A program made the position numbers and the translations under genes. From Halomonas halodenitrificans DSM 735 (GTDB lineage Bacteria; Pseudomonadota; Gammaproteobacteria; Pseudomonadales; Halomonadaceae): a stretch of DNA of 63,761 nt. The stretch is taken from positions 1 to 63,761 of the forward strand of contig NZ_JHVH01000022.1 in assembly GCF_000620045.1 (NCBI RefSeq). Reading direction: 5' to 3'. The stretch's first letter is position 1. Each line of letters starts with the position of its first letter. The notes beneath the pieces are model-generated. The model saw only the letters and a list, made by a program, of their open reading frames with translations, had not been told where the DNA came from and did not search any database. Positions 37,526 through 47,398 of this stretch are shown piece after piece.

Positions 37526-37742
37526 TGCCACCTATAGAAGCGGCGTCGGGGGCAGACCGTAAAGGAGGTCCTACGCCAAGGGTGAGAAGCATTGCTTCGA
37601 ACGGGCTGGCCATGGATGGCCAGCACCGGACCTGCAAGCGGAGCAGGATGCGAGAGCGAAGCAGGGCGTCGGTAGCGTACAGGGACGTATTTACAGCGCC
37701 TCCTTGGAGGTCTGCCCCCGAGAAAGCCGCGGTGGTGGCGCA
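37526..37742. repeat. MITE-like inverted-repeat element, copy 2 (lysR-leuC gap)
   Basis: Perfect 11-bp inverted repeats GGGGGCAGACC (37548-37558) and GGTCTGCCCCC (37709-37719) enclose the core. Weaker similarity (GTGCCACC against the complement of GGTGGCGC) extends to about 37526 and 37742. The centre holds the palindrome at 37605-37624, identical in stem to copy 1. The core is in opposite orientation to copy 1. A 20-base direct repeat (AAGCCGC...GGTGGCGCA) sits at the right edge. There is no protein. Confidence 0.75.
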
Positions 37743-37815
37743 AGAAAGCCGCACTGGTGGCGCAGTTTCAAGACCGGACATGATAAGCAGGGCTCCAAAG
37801 CCCGGGAGAAACGAT

Positions 37816-39279
37816 ATGGCAGGCCAGACACTCTACGACAAGTTGTGGTCGCAGCACCTCGTCAAGGAGCGCGACGACGGCACCGCATTGATCTACATCG
37901 ACCGTCAGCTGCTCCACGAGGTGACCTCGCCCCAGGCCTTCGAGGGCCTGCGGCTGGCAAATCGCCGGCCGTGGCGCATCGACGCCAACCTGGCGACGCC
38001 GGATCACAACGTGCCGACCACCCTCAAGGAACGCGCCGAGGGCAATGCCGGCATCAAGGACCCGGTGTCGCTGATTCAGGTGCAGACCCTCGATGACAAC
38101 TGCGGCGAGTTCGGCATCGAGGAGTTCAAGATCAACGACCCCCGCCAGGGGATCGTCCACGTGGTGGGGCCGGAGCAGGGTGCCACCCTGCCGGGCATGA
38201 CCGTGGTCTGCGGGGACTCCCATACCGCCACCCACGGCGCCTTCGGTGCCCTGGCCCACGGTATCGGCACCTCCGAGGTCGAGCACGTGCTCGCCACCCA
38301 GTGCCTGCTGGCCCAGAAGATGAAGAACATGCAGGTGCGCGTCGAGGGGGATCTCGGCACCGGCATCACCGCCAAGGACGTGGTGCTGGCCATCATCGGC
38401 CGCATCGGCACCGCCGGCGGCACCGGCTATGCCATCGAGTTTGCCGGCAGCGCCATCGAGGGTCTCTCCATGGAGGGGCGCATGACGGTGTGCAACATGG
38501 CCATCGAGGCCGGTGCCCGGGTCGGCCTGATCGCCGTCGACGACACCACCATCGACTACCTGCGCGAGCGCCACTATGCCCCGACGGGCGAGCAGTGGGA
38601 GGCCGCCGTCGCCGACTGGCGCGACCTCGTCTCGGACCCGGGTGCCGAGTTCGACAAGGTGGTGACCCTGGAGGCCGCCGAGATCGAGCCCCAGGTCAGC
38701 TGGGGCACCAGCCCCGAGATGGTCACCGGCATCTCCGGCGAGGTGCCCGACCCGGCGAAGCAGGGCGACGATACCCTGCGCAGCGGCTATACCCGTGCGC
38801 TGGAGTACATGGGGCTCGCGCCGCGCCAGAAGATCACCGATATCCGCCTCGACAAGGTGTTTATCGGCTCCTGCACCAACTCGCGCATCGAGGACTTGCG
38901 CGAGGCCGCCGAGGTAGCCCGCGGCAAGAAGGTCGCCGACTCCATCAAGCTGGCCATGGTGGTGCCAGGCTCCGGCCTGGTGAAGCGCCAGGCCGAGGTG
39001 GAAGGGCTCGACAGGGTCTTCATCGAGGCGGGCTTCGAATGGCGCGAGCCGGGCTGCTCCATGTGCCTGGCGATGAATGCCGACAAGCTGGGTGCCGGCG
39101 AGCATTGCGCCTCCACCTCCAACCGCAACTTCGAGGGACGCCAGGGCTACGGCGGGCGTACCCATCTGGTGAGCCCGGCCATGGCCGCCGCCGCCGCCAT
39201 CGCCGGTCACTTCGTGGATGTCCGTGGATTCGACAACGGTGGCGCCGCCAACGACGACGCCCGGGCGCAGGAGGCCTGA
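37816..39279 (+). CDS. leuC: 3-isopropylmalate dehydratase large subunit LeuC
   Basis: LeuC with LeuD isomerises 2- to 3-isopropylmalate in leucine synthesis. It has 487 residues. The 4Fe-4S ligands are visible: Cys in [13 protein letters not shown] near residue 350 and the pair in GCSMCLAMN near 414. Other family blocks are [16 protein letters not shown] near 133 and [19 protein letters not shown] near the end, in parts. ATG 37816 begins the conserved [11 protein letters not shown] and follows GGAGAAA. The frame is open 164 codons upstream through repeats; that part is not coding. leuD follows after 3 bases. Confidence 0.96.
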   Translation: MAGQTLYDKLWSQHLVKERDDGTALIYIDRQLLHEVTSPQAFEGLRLANRRPWRIDANLATPDHNVPTTLKERAEGNAGIKDPVSLIQVQTLDDNCGEFGIEEFKINDPRQGIVHVVGPEQGATLPGMTVVCGDSHTATHGAFGALAHGIGTSEVEHVLATQCLLAQKMKNMQVRVEGDLGTGITAKDVVLAIIGRIGTAGGTGYAIEFAGSAIEGLSMEGRMTVCNMAIEAGARVGLIAVDDTTIDYLRERHYAPTGEQWEAAVADWRDLVSDPGAEFDKVVTLEAAEIEPQVSWGTSPEMVTGISGEVPDPAKQGDDTLRSGYTRALEYMGLAPRQKITDIRLDKVFIGSCTNSRIEDLREAAEVARGKKVADSIKLAMVVPGSGLVKRQAEVEGLDRVFIEAGFEWREPGCSMCLAMNADKLGAGEHCASTSNRNFEGRQGYGGRTHLVSPAMAAAAAIAGHFVDVRGFDNGGAANDDARAQEA

Positions 39280-39282
39280 ATC

Positions 39283-39930
39283 ATGAACAAGTTCGAACGC
39301 ACCACCGGCATCGTCGCGCCCCTCGATCGGGCCAACGTCGATACCGACCTGATCATTCCCAAGCAGTTTCTGAAGTCGATCAAGCGCACCGGGTTCGGCG
39401 TCAACCTGTTCGACGAGCTGCGCTATCTCGACGAGGGCTATCCCGGCCAGGACTGCTCCCGGCGCCCGCTGAATCCCGACTTCGTGCTGAATCAACCGCG
39501 CTATCAAGACGCCAGCGTGCTGCTGGCGCGGCGCAACTTCGGCTGCGGCAGCTCCCGGGAGCACGCCCCCTGGGCGCTGGAAGACTTCGGCTTCCGGGTG
39601 GTGATCGCCCCGAGCTTCGCCGATATCTTCTACAACAACGCCTTCAAGAACGGCCTGCTGCTGGTGACCCTGCCCGAGGAGACGGTGGAGCGCCTGTTCC
39701 AGGAGGTCGAGGCCAGCGAAGGCTATGCCCTGGACGTGGACCTGGCGAGCCAGCGCATCATCACGCCCTCGGGCGAGATCATCGAGTTCGAAGTGGACGC
39801 CTTCCGCAAGCAGTGCCTGCTCGAAGGCCTCGACGATATCGGCATCACCCTGAAGGACGAGGATGCCATTCGCGCCTTCGAGGCGAAGCATCGTGAAGCG
39901 CGTCCGTGGCTGTTTCGCGACTCTGCCTAA
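39283..39930 (+). CDS. leuD: 3-isopropylmalate dehydratase small subunit LeuD
   Basis: LeuD is the 215-residue swivel-domain partner of LeuC. Seen: [15 protein letters not shown] near residue 19, the substrate loop [16 protein letters not shown] near 86 and [19 protein letters not shown] near 106, split here for brevity. ATG 39283 follows a GGAGGC site at the end of leuC. Four palindromes and a short MITE-core match separate it from leuB. Confidence 0.96.
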   Translation: MNKFERTTGIVAPLDRANVDTDLIIPKQFLKSIKRTGFGVNLFDELRYLDEGYPGQDCSRRPLNPDFVLNQPRYQDASVLLARRNFGCGSSREHAPWALEDFGFRVVIAPSFADIFYNNAFKNGLLLVTLPEETVERLFQEVEASEGYALDVDLASQRIITPSGEIIEFEVDAFRKQCLLEGLDDIGITLKDEDAIRAFEAKHREARPWLFRDSA

Positions 39931-39941
39931 AAGGGGCCAAA

Positions 39942-40018
39942 GGGGACAGTCCCCCTCCCGCAGGGGACAGTCCCCCTAACCCCGGGGACAGTCCCCATAC
40001 TGCCCGGGGACAGTCCCC
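39942..40018 (+). repeat. Array of four GGGGACAGTCCCC palindromes between leuD and leuB
   Basis: Copies start at 39942, 39963, 39984 and 40006, in steps of 21, 21 and 22 bases. The array begins 12 bases after the leuD stop and is the last one in the window; none occurs from 40.1 kb to the end. Confidence 0.85.
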
Positions 40019-40030
40019 CTCAGGGAAATC

Positions 40031-40046
40031 ATTTACAGCGCCTCCT
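40031..40046. repeat. 16-base match to the MITE-like core end
   Basis: ATTTACAGCGCCTCCT here is identical to 37689-37704 in copy 2 of the MITE-like element; the similarity does not extend beyond it. It may be a leftover end of a third copy. Confidence 0.5.
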
Positions 40047-40104
40047 CGCAGGGTTTTCGCCGGAACAGCCCCGTCCCGGAGGTGGACCATACAAGGAAAC
40101 AAAG

Positions 40105-41184
40105 ATGACGCAGAAGATTCTGGTATTGCCCGGCGATGGTATCGGCCCCGAGATCACCGCCCAGGCGAGTCGTGTCCTGGCGGCCTGTCAGGCCCGGGGC
40201 CTGGACGTGGAGGTCGAGGAGGGGCTGCTGGGTGGCAGCGCCTATGATGTCCACGGCGAGCCGCTGCCCGCCGAGACCCTGGAGAAGGCCAGGGCCGCCC
40301 GGGGCATCCTGCTCGGCGCCGTCGGTGGCCCCCGGTGGGACAAGATCGAGGACCTCGCCAAGCGCCCCGAGAAGGGCCTGCTCGGCGTGCGCAAGGAGCT
40401 GGGCCTGTTCGGCAACCTGCGCCCGGCCATCACCTATCCCCAGCTGGCCGAGGCGTCGAGCCTGAAGCCCGAGCTGGTCGCCGGCCTGGATATCATGATC
40501 GTGCGCGAACTGACCGGCGGCATCTACTTCGGTCAGCCCCGCGGGGTCGAGGAGCGCGACGGGCAGCGCGTGGGCTTCAACACCTATGTGTATTCCGAGA
40601 GCGAGATCGAGCGCATCGGCCGGGTGGCCTTCGAGATGGCCCAGAAGCGCAACAAGACGCTCTGCTCCGTGGACAAGGCCAATGTGCTCGAGGTCACCAT
40701 CCTGTGGCGCGAGGTGATGGAGCGGCTGGCGCCGGAGTACCCGGACGTCGAGCTCTCCCATATGTACGTCGATAATGCCGCCATGCAGCTGGTGCGCGCG
40801 CCCAAGCAGTTCGACGTGGTGGTCACCGGCAACATGTTCGGGGATATCCTTTCCGACGCCGCCGCCATGCTGACCGGTTCCATCGGCATGCTGCCCTCCG
40901 CCTCGCTCAACGAGTCCGGCCAGGGCATGTACGAGCCCTGCCACGGCAGCGCCCCGGACATCGCCGGCCAGAATATCGCCAACCCCCTGGCGACCATCCT
41001 CTCGGTGGCCATGATGCTGCGCTACTCCCTGGACGCGCCGGCCCTTGCCGAGCGCATCGAGGCCGCCGTGGGCAGGGTGCTGGATGATGGCCTGCGGACC
41101 GCGGATATCGCCTCCGACGGCACCCGCACCGTCTCCACCCGCGAGATGGGTGACGCCGTGCTGGCCGCCTTCGAGGCGCTCTGA
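40105..41184 (+). CDS. leuB: 3-isopropylmalate dehydrogenase LeuB
   Basis: LeuB oxidatively decarboxylates 3-isopropylmalate with NAD+. It has 359 residues. Seen: [10 protein letters not shown] near residue 8, [11 protein letters not shown] near 69, [14 protein letters not shown] near 134, SVDKANVLE near 188, [13 protein letters not shown] near 243 and [15 protein letters not shown] near 279. ATG 40105 has an AGGAAA site. It shares the leucine operon with leuC and leuD, although the palindromes in between may lower its read-through expression. Confidence 0.96.
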   Translation: MTQKILVLPGDGIGPEITAQASRVLAACQARGLDVEVEEGLLGGSAYDVHGEPLPAETLEKARAARGILLGAVGGPRWDKIEDLAKRPEKGLLGVRKELGLFGNLRPAITYPQLAEASSLKPELVAGLDIMIVRELTGGIYFGQPRGVEERDGQRVGFNTYVYSESEIERIGRVAFEMAQKRNKTLCSVDKANVLEVTILWREVMERLAPEYPDVELSHMYVDNAAMQLVRAPKQFDVVVTGNMFGDILSDAAAMLTGSIGMLPSASLNESGQGMYEPCHGSAPDIAGQNIANPLATILSVAMMLRYSLDAPALAERIEAAVGRVLDDGLRTADIASDGTRTVSTREMGDAVLAAFEAL

Positions 41185-41202
41185 GATAGCCTGAGCCATT
41201 CC

Positions 41203-41233
41203 CGGGCCCGCCTGCGAGCTGGGCCCGCTTTCT
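41203..41233 (+). terminator. Probable terminator after leuB
   Basis: CGGGCCC (41203-41209) and GGGCCCG (41221-41227) form a stem with an 11-base loop, followed by CTTTCTG. The T-run is weak. Confidence 0.5.
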
Positions 41234-41234
41234 G

Positions 41235-41240
41235 TATAAT
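41235..41240 (+). promoter_or_regulatory. -10 box of a probable asd promoter
   Basis: A perfect TATAAT preceded by TG lies 34 bases before the asd start. No good -35 box is seen because that space is taken by the leuB terminator. It would give a leader of about 27 bases. Confidence 0.5.
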
Positions 41241-41273
41241 GATCCCCACATTCGATTTCTGGAGGACTTCAAC

Positions 41274-42386
41274 ATGTTGACAGTCGGTTTTGTCGGTTGG
41301 CGCGGCATGGTGGGCTCGGTACTCATGCAGCGCATGGTCGAGGACGGTGATTTCAAGGGCATCGAGCCGGTCTTCTTTACCACCTCCCAGGTCGGCCAGG
41401 CCGGTCCGGATGTGGGCGTGGACGTGCCGCCGCTCAAGGATGCCTTCGACCTCGACGCGCTCAAGGCGCTGGATGTGATCGTCACCTGCCAGGGCGGCGA
41501 TTACACCGAGAAGGTCTATGCCGATCTGCGCCAGGGCGGCTGGAAGGGATACTGGGTCGATGCCGCCAGCACCCTGCGCATGGCGGATGACGCCACCGTC
41601 GTGCTGGACCCGGTCAACCGTCACGTCATCGATGCCCAGCTGGCCAGGGGCGCCAAGACCTTCGTCGGCGGCAACTGCACCGTCAGCCTGATGCTGATGG
41701 GCCTCGGGGGCCTGTTCGAGGCCGACCTGATCGAGTGGATGACCTCCATGACCTATCAGGCGGCCTCGGGTTCCGGCGCCAAGCACATGCGTGAGCTGCT
41801 CAACCAGATGGGCGGCCTGCGCGACAGCGTGTCGGCTGAGCTGGCGGACCCGGGCAGTGCCATCCTCGATATCGATCGCCGGGTGACCGCGGCGATGCGC
41901 TCCGGGGACTTCCCCACCGACAACTTCGGTGCGCCCCTGGCCGGCAGCCTGCTGCCCTGGATCGACAGCAAGCTCGACAACGGCCAGAGCCGCGAGGAGT
42001 GGAAGGGCTCCGTGGAGACCAACAAGATCCTCGGCCTCCAGGACAATCCCATTCCCATCGATGGGCTCTGCGTGCGTATCGGTGCCATGCGCTCCCACAG
42101 CCAGGCCTTCACCATCAAGCTGAAGAAGGACGTGCCCCTGGACGAGATCGAGGACCGTCTCGCCAAGCACAACGACTGGGCCAAGGTCGTGCCCAACGAG
42201 AAGGAGGCGACCCTTCGTGACCTGACGCCCTCGGCCGTGACCGGCACCCTGGGTGTACCGGTGGGGCGCCTGCGCAAGCTGGCCATGGGCGGCGAATACC
42301 TCTCCGCCTTCAGCGTGGGTGACCAGCTGCTGTGGGGGGCCGCCGAGCCGCTCAAGCGGATGCTGATGATCCTCAAGCAGCAGTGA
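41274..42386 (+). CDS. asd: Aspartate-semialdehyde dehydrogenase
   Basis: Asd reduces aspartyl phosphate to aspartate semialdehyde for lysine, threonine and methionine synthesis. It has 370 residues, as in the gammaproteobacterial class. Seen: [18 protein letters not shown] with the NADP loop near residue 8, the catalytic Cys in [10 protein letters not shown] near 134 and the His in [13 protein letters not shown] near 274. It has an AGGA ribosome site and its own likely promoter, then a clear terminator. The next gene is truA; the fimV gene that sits here in Pseudomonas is absent. Confidence 0.96.
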   Translation: MLTVGFVGWRGMVGSVLMQRMVEDGDFKGIEPVFFTTSQVGQAGPDVGVDVPPLKDAFDLDALKALDVIVTCQGGDYTEKVYADLRQGGWKGYWVDAASTLRMADDATVVLDPVNRHVIDAQLARGAKTFVGGNCTVSLMLMGLGGLFEADLIEWMTSMTYQAASGSGAKHMRELLNQMGGLRDSVSAELADPGSAILDIDRRVTAAMRSGDFPTDNFGAPLAGSLLPWIDSKLDNGQSREEWKGSVETNKILGLQDNPIPIDGLCVRIGAMRSHSQAFTIKLKKDVPLDEIEDRLAKHNDWAKVVPNEKEATLRDLTPSAVTGTLGVPVGRLRKLAMGGEYLSAFSVGDQLLWGAAEPLKRMLMILKQQ

Positions 42387-42418
42387 TCGCGTCGCGGCAT
42401 CGCTAGCGACTTGAAAGC

Positions 42419-42450
42419 GGGGCGTCTCGAAGGAGGCGCCCCGTTCCTTT
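42419..42450 (+). terminator. Rho-independent terminator after asd
   Basis: GGGGCGTCTC (42419-42428) pairs with GAGGCGCCCC (42433-42442) with one G-U pair, then GTTCCTTT. Confidence 0.8.
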
Positions 42451-42559
42451 AGGGTTTCCTTCCCGCCTCATCATGCGGATAATGGGGACTTTCCGTCAGC
42501 GTCGGCGGCTCGTGACCGGGCCCTGGCGCGACTCAGACGACCGGATGCCCGATTACCGC

Positions 42560-43480
42560 ATGACCCTCTTTCAACGCCTCGATGAACGCACCCCCATGAC
42601 CGGCCGCCTGGCCATGGGCGTGGAGTATGACGGCAGCGCCTACTGCGGCTGGCAGCGCCTCAAGCACTCCGCCTCGGTCCAGGCCTCGCTGGAGGATGCA
42701 CTGTCGAAGGTGGCGAGCCATAAGGTGACGATCCACGCCAGTGGACGCACCGATTCGGGCGTTCACGCCACGCGCCAGATCCTTCATTTCGATCCGCCGG
42801 TGCCACGTTCCCAGAAGGCCTGGGTGTTCGGCGCCAATGCCAACCTGCCCCGCGATGTCGCCGTGCGCTGGGTCACCGAGGTGCCCGACGAGTTTCATTC
42901 GCGCTTCATGGCCCTGGCGCGACGCTATCGCTATGTGCTGCTCAATCAGCCGAGCCGGCCGGTACTCGAGCGTGCCAACGTGACCTGGTGCCGGGATTCC
43001 CTGGATGCCGATGCCATGCATCGCGCCGCCCAGGTCCTGGTGGGCGAGCATGACTTCTCCAGCTTCCGTGCCGCCGGCTGTCAGTCGCAGACGCCCTGGC
43101 GCCACCTGCATTTCATCGAAGTCCATCGCCACGGCCCGCTGGTGGTCATCGATGTGCAGGGCAATGCCTTCCTGCATCACATGATCCGCAATATCGCCGG
43201 CGCCCTGATCACGGTGGGGCGGGGCGAGCGGGGCGACGATTACCTGGCCGAGCTGATGGCCCTCAGGGATCGCTCCCTGGCCGATGTGACCGCGCCGGCC
43301 AGCGGCCTGCACTTCGTGGATTCCCTCTACGACGAGCGGTGGGGCCTGCCCCGGGAGCCGCTGGGCCCCAATCTCCTGGCGTTTCTGGGGGAGTGGACCG
43401 GCGAGCGAGCGCTGCCGGACTGCCCCATGGTGGCGTCTCGCCGCGGTCGGCCAGGGGTCGTCGACCGGGAGGCCACATGA
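42560..43480 (+). CDS. truA: tRNA pseudouridine synthase TruA
   Basis: TruA makes pseudouridine at positions 38-40 of tRNA anticodon stems. Seen: GVEYDGSAYCGWQR, then the catalytic Asp in ASGRTDSGVHA, ARRYRYVLLNQPSRP and FLHHMIRNIAGAL, all at family positions. The start is uncertain: ATGs at 42473, 42545, 42560 and 42596 are in frame and none has a clear ribosome site. I give 42560 (306 residues); 42596 (294) is equally fair, since E. coli TruA has 270. Its stop overlaps the trpF start by 4 bases. Confidence 0.92.
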   Translation: MTLFQRLDERTPMTGRLAMGVEYDGSAYCGWQRLKHSASVQASLEDALSKVASHKVTIHASGRTDSGVHATRQILHFDPPVPRSQKAWVFGANANLPRDVAVRWVTEVPDEFHSRFMALARRYRYVLLNQPSRPVLERANVTWCRDSLDADAMHRAAQVLVGEHDFSSFRAAGCQSQTPWRHLHFIEVHRHGPLVVIDVQGNAFLHHMIRNIAGALITVGRGERGDDYLAELMALRDRSLADVTAPASGLHFVDSLYDERWGLPREPLGPNLLAFLGEWTGERALPDCPMVASRRGRPGVVDREAT

Positions 43481-44106
43481 GGCGCCGGACCCGGGTGAAG
43501 TTCTGCGGCCTGACCCGCCCGGCGGATGTGGACGCCGCCGTGGCGGCGGGGGTCGACGCCCTGGGCTTCGTGCTCTGGCCCGGCAGCAGGCGCGTCGTGG
43601 ACGAGGCGCGCCTGGCCGAGCTCGCCGCCCGGGTGCCGGCCTTCGTCACGCGGGTGGGGCTGTTCGTGGATGCCGAGCCGGCGTGGGTGGCCCGCTGCGC
43701 CCCTCATCTCGACCTGCTGCAGTACCATGGCAATGAATCCCCCGCGACCTGTGCCGCCGGGCCGGGCCCCTGGATCAAGGCGCTGCGCATGCGCGACGGC
43801 CTCGACCTCGCCGCCGCCGCCGACGCCTACCGGGGCGCGCAGGCGCTTCTGCTGGATGCCTACCGGCCGGGCGTGCCGGGGGGCACCGGCGAGACCTTCG
43901 ACTGGTCGCGGATCCCCGCAAGCCTGAAAAAACCTGTTATCCTCGCCGGAGGCCTGAGCGCGGCCAATGCGGCCGCGGCCATCACGGCGGTCGCGCCCTT
44001 CGCGCTGGACGTTTCCGGCGGTATCGAGGCCGCGCCGGGCATCAAGGATGCCTCGCGCATGGCGGCCTTCATGGCCGCGGTGAACGACGGCGATAGCCGT
44101 GCCTGA
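43477..44106 (+). CDS. trpF: Phosphoribosylanthranilate isomerase TrpF
   Basis: TrpF performs the third step of the tryptophan pathway as a free-standing TIM barrel of 209 residues. Seen: the catalytic Cys in VKFCGLTRPADVDAA near residue 9, GFVLWPGSRR near 28, LLQYHGNES near 85, the catalytic Asp in LLLDAYRPG near 127, and the phosphate site ILAGGLSAAN and LDVSGGIEAAPG at the end. It begins in the ATGA overlap with truA and has a GGGAGG site. Confidence 0.95.
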   Translation: MRRRTRVKFCGLTRPADVDAAVAAGVDALGFVLWPGSRRVVDEARLAELAARVPAFVTRVGLFVDAEPAWVARCAPHLDLLQYHGNESPATCAAGPGPWIKALRMRDGLDLAAAADAYRGAQALLLDAYRPGVPGGTGETFDWSRIPASLKKPVILAGGLSAANAAAAITAVAPFALDVSGGIEAAPGIKDASRMAAFMAAVNDGDSRA

Positions 44107-44197
44107 TCGGCAGCGCGCCGAACTGCCGACTACCAAGTCCCTGTAACCTTAAGCCCCTGTAACCCAAAGCCCAATGGCGACCTGTGAGGTGTCTTTC

Positions 44198-45412
44198 GTG
44201 AGCAAGTTCAGTGACCTGACCCGACTGCCGGATGCCCGCGGCCACTTCGGCCCCTATGGCGGCCGGTTCGTCTCGGAGACCCTGAGCTTCGCCCTGGACG
44301 AGCTGGAGAAGACCTACCTGAGTCTTCGCGATGATCCGGACTTCCAGGCGGAATTCGACTATGACCTGGCCCATTATGTGGGTCGGCCTTCACCGCTCTA
44401 TCATGCCGAGCGGTGGTCGAAACGGCTCGGCGGGGCACAGATCTGGCTCAAGCGCGAAGACCTCAACCACACCGGCGCCCACAAGGTGAACAACACCATC
44501 GGCCAGGCGCTGCTGGCGAAGAAGAGCGGCAAGCCGCGGGTCATCGCCGAGACCGGTGCCGGCCAGCACGGCGTGGCCACCGCCACGGTGGCGGCGAGGC
44601 TGGGGCTCGAGTGTGATGTCTACATGGGGGCCGCGGACGTGCAGCGCCAGAAGCTCAACGTCTACCGCATGCGCCTGCTGGGGGCCAATGTCATCCCGGT
44701 CACCTCCGGCACGCAAACCCTGAAGGACGCCATGAACGAGGCGCTGCGCGACTGGGTCACCAACGTTGACAACACCTTCTACATCATCGGTACCGTGGCC
44801 GGCCCGCATCCCTATCCGATGCTGGTGCGCGACTTCAACGCCGTGGTGGGTCGCGAGGCGCGCCGGCAGTCCTTCGAGGAATTCGGGGCCCTGCCCGACG
44901 CGCTGGTCGCCTGCGTGGGCGGTGGGTCCAATGCCATGGGGCTCTTCTATCCCTTCGTGGAGGACGATGATGTCGTCATGTACGGCGTCGAGGCCGGTGG
45001 CGACGGCGTCGAGACCGGCCGCCATGCGGCACCGCTCTCCTCGGGGGCGCCGCGCGGCGTGCTCCACGGTAACCGCACCTACCTGATGTCCGATGAGGGC
45101 GGCCAGGTGTCCGATACCCATTCCATCTCGGCGGGCCTCGACTACCCGGGGGTGGGTCCCGAGCACGCCCTCTGGAAGGACCTCGGTCGCGTCAACTATG
45201 TGGCCGCCAACGACACCCAGGTGCTCGAGGCATTCCGCGAGCTGACCCACGTCGAGGGCATCATGCCGGCCCTGGAGTCCGCCCACGCCCTGGCCTACGC
45301 CAAGACGCTGGCACCTACCCTGCGTCCCGATCAGAATATCGTCGTCAACCTCTCCGGGCGCGGTGACAAGGACATCATGACGGTGGCAAACCTCGACGGG
45401 ATCGAATTCTAG
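44198..45412 (+). CDS. trpB: Tryptophan synthase beta subunit TrpB
   Basis: TrpB joins indole and serine to tryptophan using PLP. Seen: [12 protein letters not shown] near residue 19, the PLP lysine in [15 protein letters not shown] near 94, [16 protein letters not shown] near 116 and the phosphate loop VGGGSNAMG near 240. GTG 44198 with GAGGT 7 bases upstream gives 404 residues; an ATG at 44174 in frame adds eight and lacks a ribosome site. trpA follows directly, with the stop and start abutting. Confidence 0.96.
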   Translation: MSKFSDLTRLPDARGHFGPYGGRFVSETLSFALDELEKTYLSLRDDPDFQAEFDYDLAHYVGRPSPLYHAERWSKRLGGAQIWLKREDLNHTGAHKVNNTIGQALLAKKSGKPRVIAETGAGQHGVATATVAARLGLECDVYMGAADVQRQKLNVYRMRLLGANVIPVTSGTQTLKDAMNEALRDWVTNVDNTFYIIGTVAGPHPYPMLVRDFNAVVGREARRQSFEEFGALPDALVACVGGGSNAMGLFYPFVEDDDVVMYGVEAGGDGVETGRHAAPLSSGAPRGVLHGNRTYLMSDEGGQVSDTHSISAGLDYPGVGPEHALWKDLGRVNYVAANDTQVLEAFRELTHVEGIMPALESAHALAYAKTLAPTLRPDQNIVVNLSGRGDKDIMTVANLDGIEF

Positions 45413-46240
45413 ATGACGGCCCAGACCATGAATCGTATCGACCAATGCTTCGCTAATCTCAAGTCCCAGGGTCGCCGTGCGCTGATTCCCTTTATCACCG
45501 CCGGCGATCCGGGGCCCGAGTATACCGTGGGCTTCATGCACGCCCTGGTGGAGGCGGGTGCCGACGTCCTCGAGCTGGGGGTGCCGTTCTCCGACCCCAT
45601 GGCCGACGGCCCGGTGATTCAGAAGGCCTGCGAGCGGGCGCTCAAGCGCGGGGTGCGCCTGTCGCACCTGTTCGAGATGGTGCACGAGTTTCGCCAGACC
45701 GATACCGACACGCCGGTGGTGCTGATGGGCTACCTGAACCCCATGGAGCGTATCGGGCTCGAGGCCTTCACCGAGCAGGCCGCGGCGGCCGGCATCGATG
45801 GTGTGCTGGCCGTGGACATGCCCCCGGAAGAGGCCGAGGAGCTCGGCCCGCTGCTCGAGTCCCGCGGGCTCGCCTCCATCTTCCTGGTGGCCCCTACCAC
45901 GTCCGAGGAGCGGGCCGCTACCATATGCGCCCATGGCCAGGGGTATCTCTACTACGTTTCCCTGAAGGGCGTCACCGGTACCGCCACCCTGGATGCGGCG
46001 GATGTGTCCGCGCATCTGGCGCCGCTGCGGGGCATGACCGACCTGCCGCTGTGCGTGGGCTTCGGCATCCGTGACGGCGCCTCCGCCGCCGAGGTGGGCA
46101 AGGTGGCCGACGGGGTCATCGTCGGCTCGGCGCTGGTCAGTCGCATCGCCGCGAATACCGAGACACCCGAGGCGATTCCCGGCGAGCTCAAGGCGGTGCT
46201 GGGCGAGATGCGCCAGGCCCTGGACGCCTTGAGCGATTGA
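45413..46240 (+). CDS. trpA: Tryptophan synthase alpha subunit TrpA
   Basis: TrpA cleaves indole-3-glycerol phosphate and passes indole to TrpB. It has 275 residues. Seen: [13 protein letters not shown] near residue 24, the catalytic Glu in [20 protein letters not shown] near 51 (quoted in part), catalytic Asp in [20 protein letters not shown] near 180 and GFGIRDG and GVIVGSALV at the phosphate site. The ATG immediately follows the trpB stop, giving tight coupling that suits the subunit complex. Confidence 0.96.
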   Translation: MTAQTMNRIDQCFANLKSQGRRALIPFITAGDPGPEYTVGFMHALVEAGADVLELGVPFSDPMADGPVIQKACERALKRGVRLSHLFEMVHEFRQTDTDTPVVLMGYLNPMERIGLEAFTEQAAAAGIDGVLAVDMPPEEAEELGPLLESRGLASIFLVAPTTSEERAATICAHGQGYLYYVSLKGVTGTATLDAADVSAHLAPLRGMTDLPLCVGFGIRDGASAAEVGKVADGVIVGSALVSRIAANTETPEAIPGELKAVLGEMRQALDALSD

Positions 46241-46311
46241 GCCTCGCGAAATGAATCGATCCAGGCGCCCGGGTGAGTCGGGCGCCGACACGAACACGGA
46301 CCCTTTCTGAC

Positions 46312-47391
46312 ATGAGCTGGCTAGACAAGATCGTGCCCTCCATCGGGCGTATCCAGCGGCACGACCGCCGCGCAACCGTCCCCGACGGCCTGTGGCGCAA
46401 GTGTCCCAAATGCGAGTCGGTGCTCTATCTTCCCGAACTCGAGAAGCAGCACAGCGTCTGCCCCAAGTGTGATCATCACCTGCGCCTGACCGCCCGCAAG
46501 CGGCTGGACTGGTTCCTCGACAGGGGGGAGCGCGAAGAGATCGCCGCCGAGGTCGAGCCCGTCGACCGCCTCAAATTCCGCGACTCCAAGAAGTACAAGG
46601 ATCGCCTGGTGGCAGCCCAGAAGGCGACCGGCGAGAAGGATGCCCTGGTCGCCATGCGTGGCACCCTGGATGGCTTGCCGGTGATCACCGTGGCCTTCGA
46701 GTTTTCCTTCATGGGGGGCTCCATGGGGGCGGTGGTCGGCGAGAAGTTCGTACGCGCCGCGACGCTTGCCCTCGAGGAGAACCTTCCGCTGGTCTGCTTC
46801 GCCGCGTCGGGGGGCGCACGCATGCAGGAGGCGCTGTTCTCGCTGATGCAGATGGCCAAGACCTCGGCGGCGCTGGAGAAGCTCAAGGAAGCCGGCGTGC
46901 CCTATATCTCGGTGTTGACCGACCCCGTCTTCGGCGGTGTCTCGGCCTCCTTGGCCATGCTGGGCGACCTCAACGTGGCCGAGCCCAATGCCCTGATCGG
47001 TTTCGCCGGCCCCCGGGTCATCGAGCAGACGGTGCGCGAGAAGCTGCCGGAAGGCTTCCAGCGCAGCGAGTTCCTCCTCGAGCACGGCACCGTGGACATG
47101 ATCGTGCACCGTCGCGAGATCCGCGATCGTCTGGGGCGCGTGCTGCGCAAGCTGACCCATCAGCCCGCCATCGGGGAGGCCGAACCGGCCGTGGTCCCGG
47201 TGCCTGACCTGGTCGAGGCGGCGGAGCAGGAGGCCGCGCCGGCGGGGGGCGAGCCCACCGTCGCCGAGCCCACCACGGCCGAGCCTGCCGCCGAATCACC
47301 CGCCAGCGGGCCCGAGGACGCCGAGCCAGATGCCGGTGCCGAGGACGAGGCCGCAGCGGGCGACGACGCCCCCGATGACGAGCGGCGCTGA
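46312..47391 (+). CDS. accD: Acetyl-CoA carboxylase carboxyltransferase beta subunit AccD
   Basis: AccD with AccA moves the carboxyl group from biotin to acetyl-CoA for fatty acid synthesis. The N-terminal zinc ribbon is seen as CPKC and CPKC about 20 residues apart (near residues 27-49), and the carboxyltransferase core as [27 protein letters not shown] and [11 protein letters not shown]. coli AccD has 304 residues; this has 359. The extra C-terminal 65 or so residues are almost all Glu, Ala, Pro and Asp, an acidic tail of the sort common in halophiles. ATG 46312 starts the conserved MSWLDKI. Confidence 0.95.
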   Translation: MSWLDKIVPSIGRIQRHDRRATVPDGLWRKCPKCESVLYLPELEKQHSVCPKCDHHLRLTARKRLDWFLDRGEREEIAAEVEPVDRLKFRDSKKYKDRLVAAQKATGEKDALVAMRGTLDGLPVITVAFEFSFMGGSMGAVVGEKFVRAATLALEENLPLVCFAASGGARMQEALFSLMQMAKTSAALEKLKEAGVPYISVLTDPVFGGVSASLAMLGDLNVAEPNALIGFAGPRVIEQTVREKLPEGFQRSEFLLEHGTVDMIVHRREIRDRLGRVLRKLTHQPAIGEAEPAVVPVPDLVEAAEQEAAPAGGEPTVAEPTTAEPAAESPASGPEDAEPDAGAEDEAAAGDDAPDDERR

Positions 47392-47398
47392 GCGCGCC

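Noticed and set aside
37669..37681. GGTAGCGTA similar to the ops motif
   Set aside because: Lacks the GGC start, lies within the MITE-like core and is not next to a polysaccharide operon.
37324..37815. N-terminal extension of LeuC
   Set aside because: The frame is open only because palindromes and the MITE-like element lack stops; the family start is at 37816.
37768..39891. 707-codon open frame opposite leuC and leuD
   Set aside because: Same GC-rich shadow effect; leuC and leuD are unmistakable.
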